Source: Pseudomonadota bacterium
GTDB taxonomy: Bacteria > Pseudomonadota > Alphaproteobacteria > Reyranellales > Reyranellaceae
Direction: 5' to 3'
Assembly: GCA_023416135.1 (NCBI GenBank)
Contig: JAEZIF010000453.1
Location: forward strand, 1-26,321
Length of the DNA stretch: 26,321 nucleotides
Below, piece by piece: positions 18,887-24,827 of the stretch. The notes under the pieces were generated by a model. The model was not told the DNA's origin, did no database searches, and saw only the letters and a program-made list of their open reading frames with translations. Position 1 is the first letter of the stretch, and the number at the start of each line of letters is the position of its first letter. The translations under genes and the position numbers were made by a program.

Positions 18887-18942
18887 TGGCGGACCCGGCG
18901 AGATTCGAACTCACGATCTCTGCCTTCGGAGGGCCGCGCTCT
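18887..18942 (-). other. tRNA-Arg(CCG) 3' fragment, truncated in the D-arm
   Basis: On the minus strand, starting AGAGCGC, there follow an anticodon loop CTCCGAA (anticodon CCG), a 3' anticodon strand GGCAG, a T-arm GTGAG/CTCGC with loop TTCGAAT, and an acceptor 3' strand CGGGTCC-G-CCA. All 3' parts are well formed. The 5' acceptor strand (expected GGACCCG) and most of the D-arm are absent: beyond 18942 similarity to tRNA-Arg stops in a T-run, and the 5' anticodon strand has one mismatch. It sits 23 bases past the monooxygenase stop. This is most simply a displaced tRNA 3' end left by an integrated element, not a working tRNA. The 458-base gap 18864-19321 holds this, the hairpin at 19156 and the tRNA-Pro fragment at 19199. 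Confidence 0.65.
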
Positions 18943-19155
18943 TTTTAGGCCGGCTTGCTGAACAAAAGGCCGCTCCCATTGCGCTAGCAGCTCTGGAGCT
19001 CGTGTATAGTTCGGCGGTCGTGACGAGCCCGACACGTCGCTGTCGTGGTCTGGACTAACCCTTCGCCATAGCGAGGAGGGCATGCGGCCAGCGTAGAAGG
19101 CTGCCGCGAGAAAAAGACCGAGAACGAAGTCCCCAAGAATAAGTCCCTGAAAGCT

Positions 19156-19184
19156 TGGGGGCTTCCCTGCGGGAAGCCCCCAAA
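19156..19184 (-). terminator. Perfect 13-bp hairpin downstream of the tRNA-Pro fragment
   Basis: TTGGGGGCTTCCC and GGGAAGCCCCCAA pair perfectly around a 3-base loop. On the minus strand it lies 15 bases past the CCA end of the tRNA-Pro fragment, where a tRNA terminator would be. No good U-run follows on either strand, so its strength is uncertain. Confidence 0.5.
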
Positions 19185-19198
19185 ACCCCTTCCCGATT

Positions 19199-19245
19199 GG
19201 TCGGAGTGAGAGGATTCGAACCTCCGGCCCCTAGCTCCCGAATCT
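19199..19245 (-). other. tRNA-Pro(CGG) 3' half, candidate att site next to an integrase remnant
   Basis: The minus strand reads anticodon loop TTCGGGA (anticodon CGG), 3' anticodon strand GCTAG, T-arm GGAGG/CCTCT with canonical loop TTCGAAT, and acceptor 3' strand CACTCCG-A-CCA. The 5' half is missing: the expected 5' anticodon strand CTAGC is replaced by ATAGA and nothing upstream resembles a D-arm. A decayed integrase gene begins 77 bases further on. For a minus-strand tRNA, a displaced 3' half marks the low-coordinate end of an inserted element, with the rebuilt intact tRNA at the far end, here beyond base 26321. Confidence 0.7.
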
Positions 19246-19321
19246 ATGGCAAGGGCAGGGGAATCCCATTGGATTTCAATTGCTTGCGGTCTCTCGTCCG
19301 CTCTTCTGCGTCTCTGGCGTG

Positions 19322-19680
19322 TCAGCACCTGGCGCCGCGGCGAATGACCAGCTCGGCCGAAACTTCCCCCAAGTCGCTCGCCACCATCTCCCGCGCCTCG
19401 CCGGCGCCCAGGAGGTCGCCCAGCTCGGTCACCGCATTGACGTGGCTCTGTTCGCCGATATGGGCGTAGCGCATTGTGCTCTTGATCTCGACGTGGCCGA
19501 GTATCTTCTGAACGATGTCGAGAGGCACCTTGCGCTGCCGCAGCCACGAGGCCGCCGTGTGACGGAGAGATCGTGCCAGGTGTAATGGGCAGCGATTCCC
19601 ACCCTCTTGAGGGCCGTAAGGAAGGCGTGGCGCGTGCCCGGGCGGATCGGCCGGCCGCGATGTGGGCACACGAAGGGCGT
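19322..19680 (-). pseudogene. Tyrosine recombinase (phage integrase), C-terminal half with frameshift
   Basis: This carries the catalytic half of a site-specific integrase. It starts near 19680 with CPHRGRPIRPGTRHAF and LKRVGIAAHYTWHDL, then the frame shifts by two bases at a GAGAGA run (19565-19570, plus strand; looks like a tandem duplication of two bases). The other frame continues LRHTAASWLRQRKVPL, KILGHVEIKSTMRYAHIG. The box II H-x-x-R (HDLRH), the LGH motif and the nucleophile Tyr in MRYAH are all present across the shift. The N-terminal DNA-binding part and the first catalytic Arg are gone, because the gene is cut where the endolysin remnant begins. It ends at the stop at 19322. It is not active as read. 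Confidence 0.82.
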
Positions 19681-20401
19681 CAGGGCCGGTGACGCGCTGG
19701 CGAGCAAGACGCACGCCGAGATGCCGGACGATGATCTGGTCGAATGGGCGGCGGGGGTTGAGGAGGCATTGCAAGGAGTCGCGCAGCACGAGTTCGACTC
19801 GATGGTCTCCCTCGCGTTCAACATCGGCATGGGCTACAAGCCGGGCCAGCGCGGCAAGCAATGATTCTGGCAATCGTCGGTCCTTCGCCTTCACAAGGCG
19901 GGCGATAAGGTCGGGGCGGCTCGCGCATTCGAGTTGTGGGTCAGCGCCGACGTGAACGGCGACGGCGACATCGACGACCCCGAGGACGTTCTTGCCGGTC
20001 TGGTGCGGCGTCGGAAGGCTGAGGCGGCCCAATACCTCACACCTGATCCAGCAACCGTCGCGGAAGCCGCGCCGCTGCCAATGTCACAGGCTGTGCAGGC
20101 CGAAAAACCCGCCATCAAGAGCACGACCGTCATTGCCGGCGGCCTCTTAGCGGCTGCTGGCGCTGCTTCCGTGGCGGACCAGATCAATCAGGTGGCGCCG
20201 ATCATCACGAGCATCACGACAGTAGGTTCCTTCGGGCAAGGCATGCTGAAGCTGGGCGGGCTTGCCCTGTCCGTCACGGCCTTGGCTGCCGTCGCTTTCA
20301 TGCTTTACCGCTACATCCCGAAGCGCCGCCACGGCGAAGTGCTGACGTGGGCGCTCTGCTGTCCGACATCTGGTCGAAGGTGCTCGTTGCGGCGGCGTTG
20401 A
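19655..20401 (+). pseudogene. GH24-type phage endolysin fused to a membrane tail, N-truncated and interrupted by TGA
   Basis: A lysozyme of the T4/RrrD muramidase family, which cuts peptidoglycan. The N-terminus with the catalytic Glu is missing. Recognisable from CGHTKGVRAGD (family 'GYGHT.GV..G'), then VAQHEFDSMVSLAFNIG (family 'QFDALVSFAFN.G'). An in-frame TGA at 19862-19864 interrupts it, after which the same frame continues FWQSSVLRLHKAGDKVGAA, RAFELW, and GLVRRRKAEAAQYL, the standard C-terminal block. Between these lies DVNGDGDIDDPE (19949-19984), which fits an EF-hand calcium loop. The tail has two hydrophobic segments (STTVIAGGLLAAAGAAS and GGLALSVTALAAVAFML), as in alphaproteobacterial phage endolysin/holin-like fusions. 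The tail end near 20340 is probably also frameshifted. Confidence 0.75.
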
Positions 20402-20460
20402 TCGGCGCCGTCTTGCTGGCGCTGACGCGCGCGTTGCGGGCGGGCGATGATGCCGAATGA
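20347..20460 (+). CDS. Short single-membrane-segment protein, phage lysis-cassette type
   Basis: 37 residues from a GTG, overlapping the end of the endolysin frame. It begins VGALLSDIWSKVL, then a hydrophobic stretch VAAALIGAVLLAL and a charged end (TRALRAGDDAE). Position right after an endolysin, and the 'GALLS.IW.KV' start, match the short membrane proteins (inner-membrane spanin or holin-like) in alphaproteobacterial phage lysis cassettes. It is much shorter than a full spanin (over 100 residues), so it is probably truncated. Expression is doubtful because the whole cassette is decayed. Confidence 0.45.
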   Translation: MGALLSDIWSKVLVAAALIGAVLLALTRALRAGDDAE

Positions 20461-20544
20461 TGCCGGACTATGGGCGCCTCAGGGACCAGGCGCGGGCCTG
20501 CAAGAAAACTTGAGCGCATGGCATAGCGTCTTGGTCAGCGGCTT

Positions 20545-21078
20545 TCATCTTTCAACCATCGCTCGGGTCTTGGCCAGGAGATCCCATGAAGCGTTAAGAG
20601 CTCTGCGGGAGCTGGCGATGGCCTCATAGTGGGTGGTAAGATGCTGGGTTCTGCGGAACCGGATCGCAGCGGGCGTCTCGTTCAAACTGTCGGACGCCGT
20701 TGCGAGCTTGGCGACAGGCGACGCGGGATCCCCGACCAAGCCCGGATGCGGCGTGTGACTCTCGTGAGAGCCTCGTGTCGAGTTGTCGACACTGTCGGTC
20801 TCCGGCTCTGGCTGAGGTATTCCCGCCGCGCGCGCCAAGGGAATGGCGCGGTCAAGAATCCGGTCGATTAGGCTAAGCGATGCCCTTCGGAGTGGCGCTA
20901 TGGGCAACCGTTTGTATTGATTGGCGCCGAGCGGTGTGAGCCGAAACCCGTCTCGGAATCGCTCTGCCAAGCCAAGTTGAATCAGATGGTGTGCAATTGT
21001 CGCGTCGACATTGACCGAATCGCCCGCGATCTGGCGTAGCGCAATCTGTTCTGCTGGCGTCAGCGCCCGGTCGCTCAT
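20545..21078 (-). CDS. Hypothetical protein with N-terminal winged-helix-like domain
   Basis: 177 residues. The first 60 (LTPAEQIALRQIAGDS, VDATIAHHLIQLGLAERF, GFRLTPLGANQY) follow the helix-helix-wing pattern of small winged-helix proteins in which the wing carries 'LT..G'. Residues about 75-115 are Pro/Ser/His-rich (SHESHTPHPG) and likely disordered. The C-terminal 50 residues are helical and basic. No function is recognised; DNA binding is inferred from the pattern alone. The fold resembles the short proteins at 23709 and 24056 in the same region, suggesting a family repeated in this island. No close ribosome-binding site is seen before the ATG. Confidence 0.6.
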   Translation of the reverse strand: MSDRALTPAEQIALRQIAGDSVNVDATIAHHLIQLGLAERFRDGFRLTPLGANQYKRLPIAPLRRASLSLIDRILDRAIPLARAAGIPQPEPETDSVDNSTRGSHESHTPHPGLVGDPASPVAKLATASDSLNETPAAIRFRRTQHLTTHYEAIASSRRALNASWDLLAKTRAMVER

Positions 21079-21440
21079 ACCGCGCCCCCGTCACGTTAGC
21101 TGTGAGCGTGAGCGGGAGCGCGGGACAATCTTACTTACGTTTCTGGATGCGCTGTCTCTCAGCTCGACGCTCAGGTAAGAAGCCGACGATGCAGTTATTA
21201 CGCATCCGGAGGGATGCGGTTGCAAGCGGCATCAAACCGCAACAGTTGGCGCAACCGCCTGCAGGTGATGTCAGTAGCTACGTCACGGCACGTCGACCTG
21301 CGATTTGCCACTTATGCCTCTCGGATGGGGGATGACGGGCGGGCGTATGGCCGCCTCTCCGAGTCGAGCCGCCCGTGTCCAGCGCATCCATCTACAACAA
21401 TAGGCGGCCCGCTCGACAAGGGCGGGCCGCCAGCCGGGCA
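21079..21440. other. Gene-free spacer of about 360 bases
   Basis: No convincing gene is seen. It holds the hairpin at 21403-21431, a weaker dyad (ACGGGCGG ... CCGCCCGT, about 21335-21376) and a GAGCG-rich patch near 21105. The short open frames on both strands lack ribosome-binding sites and family similarity. It must hold the promoter of the minus-strand gene ending at 20545. Confidence 0.5.
21403..21431 (-). terminator. Intrinsic terminator of the receiver-domain gene
   Basis: Perfect 10-bp arms GGCGGCCCGC and GCGGGCCGCC enclose a 9-base loop, starting 10 bases after the stop of the receiver protein gene on the minus strand. They are followed there by TATTGTTGTAG, a moderately U-rich tail. 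Confidence 0.65.
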
Positions 21441-22004
21441 CTAGAGGGGCGGATAGATCCTCGTCCACGGGACGACTAGTCCCCCGTGCCAGCTAGTGTC
21501 ATTGGTGACCTCGCCTGACCGCGCCGTGGCCTTCTCGATGGCCGCGAGCAGGGCGTCTCGGGTGAAGGGTTTGTCGACGACTGGCCGATGCCGATGCCAT
21601 ACCGGCACCGGCCGGTGCGCCCCCGTCGTGAGATAGACGAAGGGCACATCGGCAAAGGCCAGCAGATCGGCGATGGGGAGCGGTGCGCGCCGGTCGACGT
21701 CGAAATCGAGGAGGGCGCAATCAATGTCCCCCTTCTCAATCATGCGCTGGACCTCAGCCACGGTGGCCGCGGGGCCGATGACGCGATATCCGGCGTCATG
21801 CAGCAGCCGCTGCAGGTCGAGCCCGACGATGGCATCATCGATGACTACCAGCACCCTTCCCTTCGGCAGGTCGAGCGTGGCGAGCGAGGGTGGCGGGAAC
21901 CGCATGCCCTGCGCCATCGGCTGCAGTGTAGAGCCTTCAATATTGCCTGGTTGCTGCCGGTTCCACGAATCGCCAAGCGTGGGGGCAGCTGACGTTGCCG
22001 TCAT
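21441..22004 (-). CDS. Stand-alone receiver-domain response regulator with N-terminal extension
   Basis: 187 residues. A disordered leader of about 48 residues precedes one CheY-like receiver domain: acidic pair D56-D57 in VLVVIDDAI, phospho-acceptor D100 in CALLDFDVD, Thr126/127 in FVYLTTG, and Lys145 in VVDKPF. No output domain follows, only a short basic and Trp-containing tail. Such single-domain receivers act through protein contacts or as phosphate sinks; no histidine kinase is encoded nearby. A strong AGGAGG lies 6 bases before the ATG at 22004, supporting the long start, though starts at Met30 or Met34 are possible. It lies 67 bases behind hsp20 on the same strand, so the two probably share the heat-shock promoter. 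The gap holds a GC-rich imperfect hairpin. Confidence 0.82.
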   Translation of the reverse strand: MTATSAAPTLGDSWNRQQPGNIEGSTLQPMAQGMRFPPPSLATLDLPKGRVLVVIDDAIVGLDLQRLLHDAGYRVIGPAATVAEVQRMIEKGDIDCALLDFDVDRRAPLPIADLLAFADVPFVYLTTGAHRPVPVWHRHRPVVDKPFTRDALLAAIEKATARSGEVTNDTSWHGGLVVPWTRIYPPL

Positions 22005-22071
22005 ACCGTACCTCCTGTTGGAAATGCGCCGTGGGGACCGGGCGCCGCAGCGCCGGCCCCCTTCCGGACAG

Positions 22072-22527
22072 CTACTGCTGGGTGATCGTGCGCGTCGCTG
22101 CCTGAGCCTCGATGGGAATCGGCCGCGGCTTCTTCTCCTCGGGCAGTTCGCGCTGCAGATCGATGGAGAGCAGCCCGTTCTGCAGCTTGGCCGCGGTCAC
22201 GCGGACGTGGTCGGCCAGCTGGAAGCGCCGCTCGAAGTCGCGCGCACCGATGCCGCGATAGAGGTACTCGATCCCCTCGTGCCGGTCGGGATGGCCCCTG
22301 CCGGTCACCAGGAGCTCGTCCTCCTTCTGGGTGACGTTCAGTTCGGCGTCGGTGAAGCCCGCCACCGCCATGACGATTCGCCAGGCATCATCGGCCGTCT
22401 TCTCGATGTTGTAGGGCGGGTAGCCGCCAGTATTGGGCTGGCCTGCCATGGTATCGAGCATGTCGAAAACGCGGTCGAAGCCGACAGTGGCACGATACAG
22501 GGGAGCAAAATCGACGTCGGTACGCAT
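22072..22527 (-). CDS. Small heat-shock protein, Hsp20/alpha-crystallin family
   Basis: A 151-residue ATP-independent chaperone of the rhizobial Hsp20 (IbpA-like) type that holds unfolding proteins in the cytoplasm. The alpha-crystallin domain runs from YPPYNIEKTADDAWRI (about 41) through VAGFTDAELNVTQKEDELLVTG and RDFERRFQLADHV to AKLQNGLLSIDL (about 120-131). The C-terminal I-x-I motif (RPIPIEAQ) that docks subunits is present. The start is put at 22527 rather than the ATG six bases upstream, because GAGGAGG (22534-22540) touches that earlier codon and is properly spaced (about 6-7) from this one. A heat-shock-like promoter and a structured thermometer-like leader precede it. The receiver gene downstream looks co-transcribed. 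Confidence 0.93.
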   Translation of the reverse strand: MRTDVDFAPLYRATVGFDRVFDMLDTMAGQPNTGGYPPYNIEKTADDAWRIVMAVAGFTDAELNVTQKEDELLVTGRGHPDRHEGIEYLYRGIGARDFERRFQLADHVRVTAAKLQNGLLSIDLQRELPEEKKPRPIPIEAQAATRTITQQ

Positions 22528-22612
22528 TGTCATCCTCCTCATGAGCGATGGGATTGCGACCGGCCCCCGCAGGGCGGCCGGCCGTGCGAGGCGGATCCTT
22601 TCGGACCCGCCG
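22528..22612 (-). promoter_or_regulatory. ROSE-type RNA thermometer in the hsp20 leader
   Basis: The 5' leader folds in three stems on the minus strand. Hairpin I: GGCGGGTCC/GGATCCGCC with a GAAA loop (22603-22611 with 22590-22598, one G-U). Hairpin II: CGGCCGGCC/GGCCGGTCG (22576-22584 with 22557-22565, one G-U). Hairpin III places UCGCU (22544-22548) opposite the ribosome-binding site GAGGAGG (22534-22540), closed by CAUC/GAUG. The U(U/C)GCU motif facing the ribosome-binding site with a G-G opposition is the hallmark of ROSE thermometers known from rhizobial small heat-shock genes; heat melts the weak last stem. Length (about 85) and position fit. Not tested by folding software. Confidence 0.7.
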
Positions 22613-22617
22613 GAAAT

Positions 22618-22647
22618 CGATCTAGGAAAAGCCGCCGTGGCGTCAAG
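22618..22647 (-). promoter_or_regulatory. Heat-shock (RpoH-like) promoter of hsp20
   Basis: On the minus strand CTTG (22647-22644) is followed after 17 bases by CCTAGAT (22626-22620), close to the alphaproteobacterial RpoH pattern of CTTG, a 17-base gap and a C-rich -10. The start would fall near 22611, exactly where hairpin I of the leader begins. The same bases also read as a sigma-70 pair, TTGACG and TAGATC with 16 between, so the sigma factor is not settled. Confidence 0.6.
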
Positions 22648-22794
22648 GTCTCGCCAAAGCAAAAAATTGGCTTGGATCTCCCCTCGGCCGGCCGGCCGGA
22701 TGCCGAGGCCGGGGAACGGCATTTTGGCTGGCCGGTTCTTGACGTGCGGCCAAGCCGCTCCAGATCGCTGAACCATGCGGGCAAGGATCCATGG

Positions 22795-23205
22795 ATGAGC
22801 AACAAGACAAAGTGGATGGGCCGCCCCATCGAGGAGTTGGATCGGGACGAACTGCAGTCCGCGCTGCAGGCGGCGCTGCGCCTGCTCCGGTCGATCCCGT
22901 CCGGCTCCTTTCTCCACCCGGATGTCGAGGTCACCGAGACGGCAAACGGGACAGTGGTCGGCCGATCATTCAAGTGGGCGTTCATCCCCGCCGACCAGCT
23001 ATGGTCAGACGAGGACCGCCGGGAGATCCAGTCCCGGCTGGACGAGTTCGGCGAACGGCATGGTCTGAAGGGTGTAACTGCGCGGTTCGCTCCCGATCGG
23101 CTGGACGTGGAAGTGCCGTACCGGCTGCAGGTCGAGCAGATCCTCGCCCTCCAGGAGTGGCTGGACTCGGAGCGCGAAACACTCGACGTAAGCCAGGTCC
23201 CGTGA
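22795..23205 (+). CDS. Hypothetical protein, divergent from hsp20
   Basis: 136 residues, acidic and mostly helical, not recognised. It opens with MSNKTKWMGRPIEELDRDEL, then a helix (QSALQAALRLL), a central part DVEVTETANGTVVGRSFKW, and a C-terminal half with GLKGVTARFAPDRLDVEVPY and a long final helix. No signal peptide or membrane segment. The start at 22795 has AAGGA eight bases upstream; the frame is open further back but those bases overlap the hsp20 gene. It is read away from hsp20 across a 260-base divergent spacer and stops 4 bases before the convergent receiver gene. A stress-related role is only suggested by the neighbourhood. Confidence 0.6.
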   Translation: MSNKTKWMGRPIEELDRDELQSALQAALRLLRSIPSGSFLHPDVEVTETANGTVVGRSFKWAFIPADQLWSDEDRREIQSRLDEFGERHGLKGVTARFAPDRLDVEVPYRLQVEQILALQEWLDSERETLDVSQVP

Positions 23206-23209
23206 GTGC

Positions 23210-23590
23210 TTAACCGGGATGAATAGGAGCAGAACGTTCTCCTTCGTCGGGCAGGATCGTGCGCAAGAGAAGGAGCAGTGCAGCCGGTTCAGCGGGCTTG
23301 TAAAGCACGGGAATGGCCTGAAATTCTTGCGGTATCACGTCGCCCAGGGAGCCTGTCAGAAACAAGAAAGGGATGCCCTCGTCCACCAGCCTCCGCGCCA
23401 CGCCGAAGCAAAGTCCATCCCGTAAGCGGATGTCGAGAACGGCGGCGTCAATGGGCGCGCTATCGAGCAACTCCCCTGCTGCTTGCAAATCGGCAGCCGG
23501 TCCAACGGATTCTACCCCGCTTCCGTCAAGCAGGTCACACAACCAACCGGCCTGAAGAGCGTCATCCTCCACTACGAGCACACGCGGCAT
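23210..23590 (-). CDS. Single-domain receiver response regulator
   Basis: 126 residues, one CheY-like receiver domain and nothing else. Key residues: D9-D10 in VLVVEDDAL, phospho-acceptor D53 in AVLDIRL, Thr79 in FLFLTG, Lys98 in VLYKPA. All catalytic positions are intact, so it should be phosphorylatable. No output domain and no kinase nearby. The final loop (LRTILPDEGERSAP) is short. It differs from the receiver at 21441 by lacking the N-terminal extension and the downstream tail, so they are two separate orphan receivers within 1.6 kb. Its ribosome-binding site is weak. Confidence 0.85.
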   Translation of the reverse strand: MPRVLVVEDDALQAGWLCDLLDGSGVESVGPAADLQAAGELLDSAPIDAAVLDIRLRDGLCFGVARRLVDEGIPFLFLTGSLGDVIPQEFQAIPVLYKPAEPAALLLLLRTILPDEGERSAPIHPG

Positions 23591-23708
23591 AGGCTGACCT
23601 CAACCCCGCCCCATCTAATGTACAGACGGTCCGATCGTTGCGGTGAAGCCTGACCGTGTAGTCCTGACTCATGACTGCAACGGAGATGGATCAACGACGT
23701 AAATATTA

Positions 23709-23933
23709 ATGGTCGATCATCGCGAAAAGACGGCCCACCTTCTGGTGTACAGTGCGACACGTGGTGAGCCCTTTTGGTGGGCACTGCCGACCGACCTTAA
23801 CGACCTGACCAAAGAGGCAATTGCGGTAGCCGTGGAACGGGGCTGGATGCTCGATCGGGGAGATAGCATCTCTCTGACCGATGCCGGCCGAGAATTGGCC
23901 CAGGGACAATCGGAACAAGTCGCACAGCGCTGA
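23709..23933 (+). CDS. Small winged-helix-like hypothetical protein
   Basis: 74 residues. The C-terminal half (DLTKEAIAVAVERGWMLDRGDSISLTDAGRELAQ) has the pattern of a winged-helix end: recognition-like helix, then a wing ending in 'LTDAGR', as in several small alphaproteobacterial proteins. The N-terminal 25 residues form a strand-rich segment (TAHLLVYSATRGEPFWWAL). No known function and no clear ribosome-binding site. It is one of three small proteins in the region with this wing pattern (20545, 23709, 24056). Confidence 0.55.
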   Translation: MVDHREKTAHLLVYSATRGEPFWWALPTDLNDLTKEAIAVAVERGWMLDRGDSISLTDAGRELAQGQSEQVAQR

Positions 23934-24055
23934 GCTTTGCGCGCTATGGTTTTGGTCCCTTTTCTACTCCGGGATTAGCCGGCTTTCCGTGTCCAGACCA
24001 TAGGCGCTGGTGGGGGCTGCAGGGAACATGACCGAGTGCGGGACGTCTGTGGCGC

Positions 24056-24274
24056 ATGACCCCCAAGGTGAGCGATCTAGAACTCGACATTCTCCGCAAG
24101 CTTGTCAGCGGGGAGGCCGTATCGGTCCACTCGCAGCGTCGGATTCGGCTTGAGCTGGGAGGGCTCATTCGAGAGGGCGCCAAAGGCATCCGGGTGACCG
24201 CTGAGGGTCGGCGCCTGGCGAGCCAGCACCCTGCGAATGGCGGCTCCGAAGGGCAGGAAACGAGGCTAAAGTAG
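24056..24274 (+). CDS. Small winged-helix-like hypothetical protein
   Basis: 72 residues. ELDILRKLVSGEAVSVHSQRRIRLELGGLIREGAKGIRVTAEGRRLAS reads as helix, helix-turn-helix and wing of a compact winged helix, with the wing ending in 'VTAEGRRLA'. The tail (QHPANGGSEGQETRLK) is likely disordered. It could bind DNA as a small regulator, but no target is visible. The spacer to the next gene (24275-24444) holds a short CGGGCT/AGCCCG hairpin. Confidence 0.55.
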   Translation: MTPKVSDLELDILRKLVSGEAVSVHSQRRIRLELGGLIREGAKGIRVTAEGRRLASQHPANGGSEGQETRLK

Positions 24275-24444
24275 CCCTCGACAGTCGTGGCCGGCGGATG
24301 CCGTTTCAACGCAGGTCGATTTTCTGACGGGCTTTCCGGCAGCCCGCCTTCCGAACCTATTGGCATCACTCGCGCCCAAAAGCGCTTCTCGTTTTTCACT
24401 TCTGCCTGCAGGATGGGCGTCGCACCAGACCATGGGAGACAGCA

Positions 24445-24738
24445 GTGGCCAAAGCATATTGGGTTGCGACCTACCGGGCTATCAAAGACCCCGCCGCGAT
24501 GGCGGCTTACGCGAAGGTATCGCGGCCCGCCTTGGAGGCGGCTGGTGGCCGCGTCATCGTTCGCGGCATGCCGGCATTGACATACGAACTGGGCGTGAGC
24601 GAGCGGGTCGTCCTGATCGAGTTCGACAGCGTTGAGCAGGCCAAAGCCGCCTATGAGAGCCCCGCTTATCAGGCAGCGCACAAGCTGCTTGGAAATGGAG
24701 CCGAGCGCGACATTCGAATAGTCGAGGCTGAAGCCTGA
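24445..24738 (+). CDS. DUF1330 family protein
   Basis: 97 residues from a GTG with GGGAGA five bases upstream. The whole protein matches the DUF1330 pattern: AKAYWVATYRAIKDPAAMAAYAKVSRPALEAAGGRVIVRG, then ERVVLIEFDSVEQAKAAYESPAYQAAHKLL and an acidic end IRIVEAEA (quoted in overlapping parts of the family consensus only). The family forms a dimeric ferredoxin-like alpha/beta-barrel of unknown role, often near stress or catabolic genes. No signal peptide, so cytoplasmic. It is flanked by unrelated small genes and probably has its own promoter. Confidence 0.85.
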   Translation: MAKAYWVATYRAIKDPAAMAAYAKVSRPALEAAGGRVIVRGMPALTYELGVSERVVLIEFDSVEQAKAAYESPAYQAAHKLLGNGAERDIRIVEAEA

Positions 24739-24827
24739 AGACTTCGTTACATGGCCAGTAGTCTCTCCGGTGGAGCACGAAAGCGGACCCATCATCTGCC
24801 TTCGCTCGGGCCCTCGCTAACCAATAC

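Larger units (their letters stand above)
19199..20460. mobile_element. Prophage/integrative element remnant at a tRNA-Pro 3' half
   Basis: In order: tRNA-Pro 3' half, C-terminal half of a tyrosine integrase (frameshifted), N-truncated endolysin with an in-frame stop, and a small lysis-type membrane protein. Integrase and endolysin coding stretches meet tail-in-head at about 19655-19680, showing a deletion that removed the front of both genes. The element is not functional as read. Whether the small genes to its right (20545-26321) belong to the same island is inference from their accessory character. Confidence 0.7.

Noticed and set aside
18887..18942. Working tRNA-Arg gene
   Set aside because: The 5' acceptor strand (GGACCCG expected) and most of the D-arm are absent within the following 250 bases, so no cloverleaf can form.
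18876..19058. Open frame starting MQKTGGPGEIRTHDLCLRRA
   Set aside because: This is the well-known spurious peptide made by translating across the antisense of a tRNA 3' end; the DNA is the tRNA-Arg fragment.
19155..19469. Open frame containing LVGVRGFEPPAPSSR
   Set aside because: Another familiar antisense-tRNA artefact; the underlying DNA is the tRNA-Pro fragment and a hairpin.
23944..24795. 283-codon minus-strand open frame
   Set aside because: It overlaps the DUF1330 gene and the winged-helix-like gene on the plus strand and has no recognisable domain.
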